Assembly (NCBI GenBank): GCA_007120675.1
Contig: SKNE01000056.1
Location: forward strand, 1 to 8,053
Direction of reading: 5' to 3'
DNA: 8,053 nt
From: Bacteroidales bacterium
GTDB taxonomy: Bacteria; Bacteroidota; Bacteroidia; Bacteroidales; UBA7960
In this document: positions 6,345 through 8,053 of the stretch, piece after piece
Layout: every line of letters begins with the position of its first letter
How positions within the stretch are numbered: position 1 is the stretch's first letter
The notes under the pieces: model-generated
Seen by the model: only the letters and a program-made list of their open reading frames with translations
Told to the model about the DNA's origin: nothing
Database searches by the model: none
Made by a program: the position numbers and the translations under genes

Positions 6345-7424
6345 ATGACAGCTAAATTAATGAAGCACATTGAGCCCGGTGTTTTGTCGGGCGATGAAGT
6401 CCAGGAACTCTTTCGCATTGCCAGGGAACACCACTTTGCCCTTCCGGCAGTGAACGTGATCGGCACCAATTCGGTCAACACGGTGCTGGAGGCAGCCCGC
6501 GAGGTGAACTCCCCTGTCATCATTCAGTTCTCCAACGGGGGCGCCCATTTCTTTGCCGGCAAATCACTGTCCAACGACGGCCAGCGTGCCGCCATAGCAG
6601 GTGCGGTATCCGGCGCACACCACATTCACCACATGGCCAGGGAGTATGGCGTCAGAACCATCCTGCATACCGACCACGCGGCCAAAAAACTGCTTCCGTG
6701 GATCGATGGGTTGCTGGACGCCGGCGAGGCGTTCTACAGGGCAAACGGAAAGCCCCTGTTCAGCTCGCACATGCTTGACCTCTCCGAAGAGAGCCTGGAG
6801 GACAACATCGCCATCAGCAAGAAGTACCTGGAGCGGATGGACAAGATAGGCATGACCCTTGAGGTGGAACTGGGTGTAACCGGGGGAGAAGAGGATGGGG
6901 TGGACAACACCGACATCGACAGCTCAAAGCTCTACACCCAGCCCGAGGAGGTGGGGGCCATGTACGAGGAGCTGATCAAGGTCTCCGGCCGCTTCACCGT
7001 GGCTGCTGCCTTCGGTAACGTACACGGTGTGTATAAGCCGGGCAATGTGGTCCTGCAACCAGTCATCCTCAAAAACTCGCAGGAATATATCCGTGAGCAA
7101 TTCGGCACAGGACCTAATCCCGTCAACTTTGTCTTTCACGGCGGCAGCGGGTCCAGCCAGGAAGAGATCAGGGAGGCCATCTCCTACGGTGTGATCAAGA
7201 TGAATATCGACACCGACACCCAGTGGGCTTTCTGGAAGGGGGTGAAGGACTTTTACAAGGAGAAGGAGGGCTACCTTCAGACCCAGATCGGCAACCCGGA
7301 AGGGGAGGACAAGCCCAACAAGAAACAGTACGACCCCAGGACATGGCTCAGAAAGGGTGAGGAGAGGATGCGCGAACGGCTGAAGCAAGCTTTTGATGAC
7401 CTGAATGCACTGGACAGAAACTAA
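6345..7424 (+). CDS. fba: Class II fructose-bisphosphate aldolase
   Basis: A complete 359-residue zinc-dependent aldolase that cleaves fructose 1,6-bisphosphate to dihydroxyacetone phosphate and glyceraldehyde 3-phosphate, and the reverse, in glycolysis and gluconeogenesis. From the ATG at 6345 the length equals that of E. coli FbaA. The alignment runs from KHIEPGVLSGDEVQELF to LKQAFDDLNALD. The HTDH motif at 108-111 gives catalytic Asp110 and zinc ligand His111. Glu175 lies in TLEVELG, GGEEDGVDN (180-188) carries the catalytic-loop Glu, His227 lies in GNVHGVYKPGN and His265 in FVFHGGSGSS. NIDTDTQWA (287-295) binds the substrate phosphate. All residues needed for activity are present. The frame extends upstream to a TTG at 6300, but that codon lies in the -7 promoter element, so ATG 6345 is chosen; ATG 6360 is possible but shorter than the family. 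It is convergent with the SPOR gene, with a 4-base overlap. Confidence 0.97.
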   Translation: MTAKLMKHIEPGVLSGDEVQELFRIAREHHFALPAVNVIGTNSVNTVLEAAREVNSPVIIQFSNGGAHFFAGKSLSNDGQRAAIAGAVSGAHHIHHMAREYGVRTILHTDHAAKKLLPWIDGLLDAGEAFYRANGKPLFSSHMLDLSEESLEDNIAISKKYLERMDKIGMTLEVELGVTGGEEDGVDNTDIDSSKLYTQPEEVGAMYEELIKVSGRFTVAAAFGNVHGVYKPGNVVLQPVILKNSQEYIREQFGTGPNPVNFVFHGGSGSSQEEIREAISYGVIKMNIDTDTQWAFWKGVKDFYKEKEGYLQTQIGNPEGEDKPNKKQYDPRTWLRKGEERMRERLKQAFDDLNALDRN

Positions 7425-8053
7425 TCCAGTTCAGGAAAGTTGATCTGGTCGACAACGATGTATGCGGCGGGGTAATCCCGCCGTATTTTTTCAAGGAAGC
7501 GCCTGGCGTCCAGCCTCGTGCGAAAATCGCCGACCCTGAGTTTGAAGTAGGGTTCTTCATACACGATGTAGGCCGGCACCTCCGGGTGTTTCTCCTCAAA
7601 ATCAGCCTGCTCATGCTGGGTGTTCAGGCGCGCCCTGTTCCCTGAGTCCATGAAGAGGTGCACCCTGAAGCCCGGTATGCCGATCCGGCGGTTCAGCGAT
7701 TCGCGGTGGGCGTGCAAGAGCATGGCGATCAACTCATCGTGAACCACATATTCCCACTCCAGCGGGTGCAGCACCTCCATGCTGTCCAGCAAAAGGCTGT
7801 CCAGCAGCAGGCTGTCGGGCAACAGCCCATCGGGTAACAGTCCGGGGTATACGGGCCTGTGGGGTGGCAGGCTGTCGGGCAACCGCTCAGGGGACACGGG
7901 CGGGTCGGACAGCAGGCTGTCTGCATGGTGGGATGCCGGCGTGGGGGTTTCGGCCGGTGGACTTTCAGCCGGGCGGGCACCGGGCCATTGGGGCAGGCGC
8001 GGCGGATCACCGGCCTGGACGGTGTCAGACAAAGACTGCTCCGCCATCACCCG
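7421..8053 (-). CDS. SPOR-domain protein with Pro/Leu/Asp repeat region, N-terminus outside the window
   Basis: The frame is open to the right edge, leaving 210 residues visible, and ends at a TAG that shares bases with the fba TAA. In order there is a Pro/Ala-rich low-complexity part (about 16-42), ten tandem pentapeptides (42-91, consensus LLPDS), a linker WEYVVHDELIAMLLHAHRES (100-119) and a SPOR-like domain (about 126-206). The domain includes GFRVHLFMDSGNRARLN, VPAYIVYEEPYFKLRVGDFRTRLDARRFLEKI and AAYIVVD. SPOR domains bind peptidoglycan stripped of stem peptides, often at division sites, and in Bacteroidota this VGDFRT...A type is common in exported proteins. GTG and ATG codons occur at 8050 and 8047, but neither is followed by a signal peptide or membrane segment, so the true start and export signal probably lie beyond the edge. 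The role in envelope biology is inferred from the domain alone. Confidence 0.8.
   Translation of the reverse strand, partial: RVMAEQSLSDTVQAGDPPRLPQWPGARPAESPPAETPTPASHHADSLLSDPPVSPERLPDSLPPHRPVYPGLLPDGLLPDSLLLDSLLLDSMEVLHPLEWEYVVHDELIAMLLHAHRESLNRRIGIPGFRVHLFMDSGNRARLNTQHEQADFEEKHPEVPAYIVYEEPYFKLRVGDFRTRLDARRFLEKIRRDYPAAYIVVDQINFPELD
7781..7930. repeat. Ten-unit 15-bp tandem repeat inside the SPOR gene
   Basis: Ten consecutive 15-base units keep perfect register without indels. The clearest are GCTGTCCAGCAAAAG (7781), GCTGTCCAGCAGCAG (7796), GCTGTCGGGCAACAG (7811), CCCATCGGGTAACAG (7826) and GCTGTCGGGCAACCG (7871). The others are diverged. On the coding strand the units read HHADS, LLSDP, PVSPE, RLPDS, LPPHR, PVYPG, LLPDG, LLPDS, LLLDS, LLLDS. 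The C-terminal copies are the most alike, which suggests the most recent duplications. Two blocks of three units (LLSDP-PVSPE-RLPDS and LPPHR-PVYPG-LLPDG) also look like copies of one 45-bp repeat. Confidence 0.8.

Noticed and set aside
7781..7930. Possible CRISPR array
   Set aside because: The units are 15 bp, directly adjacent with no spacers, and in frame within a coding region.
1..8053. Sigma-54 (-24/-12) promoters near rpoN or other genes
   Set aside because: By eye, TGGCA-like sequences occur only inside genes and lack TTGC at the required spacing.

Overview
The window looks like ordinary chromosome from a member of the Bacteroidota, with fairly high GC for that phylum. Three things point there. 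The gene order asnS-rpoN on one strand is one I associate with this phylum. Four upstream regions carry matches to the Bacteroidota -7 promoter element TAnnTTTG. Most start codons lack a Shine-Dalgarno sequence but sit behind A-rich leaders. I cannot place it below phylum with confidence.

Layout. Positions 1-1096 (+): the C-terminal end of a probable ketopantoate-reductase-like (ApbA/PanE) oxidoreductase, then, 17 bases later, a small outer-membrane beta-barrel protein. Positions 1129-4765 (-): asnS (asparaginyl-tRNA synthetase), rpoN (sigma-54), and a degenerate PAP2-like membrane protein whose start lies one base past the rpoN stop. Positions 4919-6043 (-): a GT4 glycosyltransferase that probably starts at a GTG. 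Positions 6044-6344: a divergent intergenic region with a candidate promoter for each flanking gene. Positions 6345-7424 (+): class II fructose-bisphosphate aldolase, complete with metal ligands and catalytic residues. Positions 7421-8053 (-): a SPOR-domain protein running off the right edge. It carries a ten-unit, 15-bp tandem repeat, and its stop codon overlaps the aldolase stop.

How the genes relate: translation (asnS), alternative sigma factor (rpoN) and central carbon metabolism (fba) are core functions. The beta-barrel, glycosyltransferase, PAP2-like protein and SPOR protein are envelope-associated. Apart from the asnS-rpoN-PAP2-like cluster there is no sign that they form a dedicated pathway.

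I saw no tRNA, rRNA, CRISPR array, insertion sequence, integrase, toxin-antitoxin pair or defence gene, and no convincing new system. The points most worth a second look are the degenerating pentapeptide repeat in the SPOR protein, the PAP2-like protein lacking standard catalytic residues, the T7/G7 homopolymers at the glycosyltransferase start, and the recurring -7 elements.
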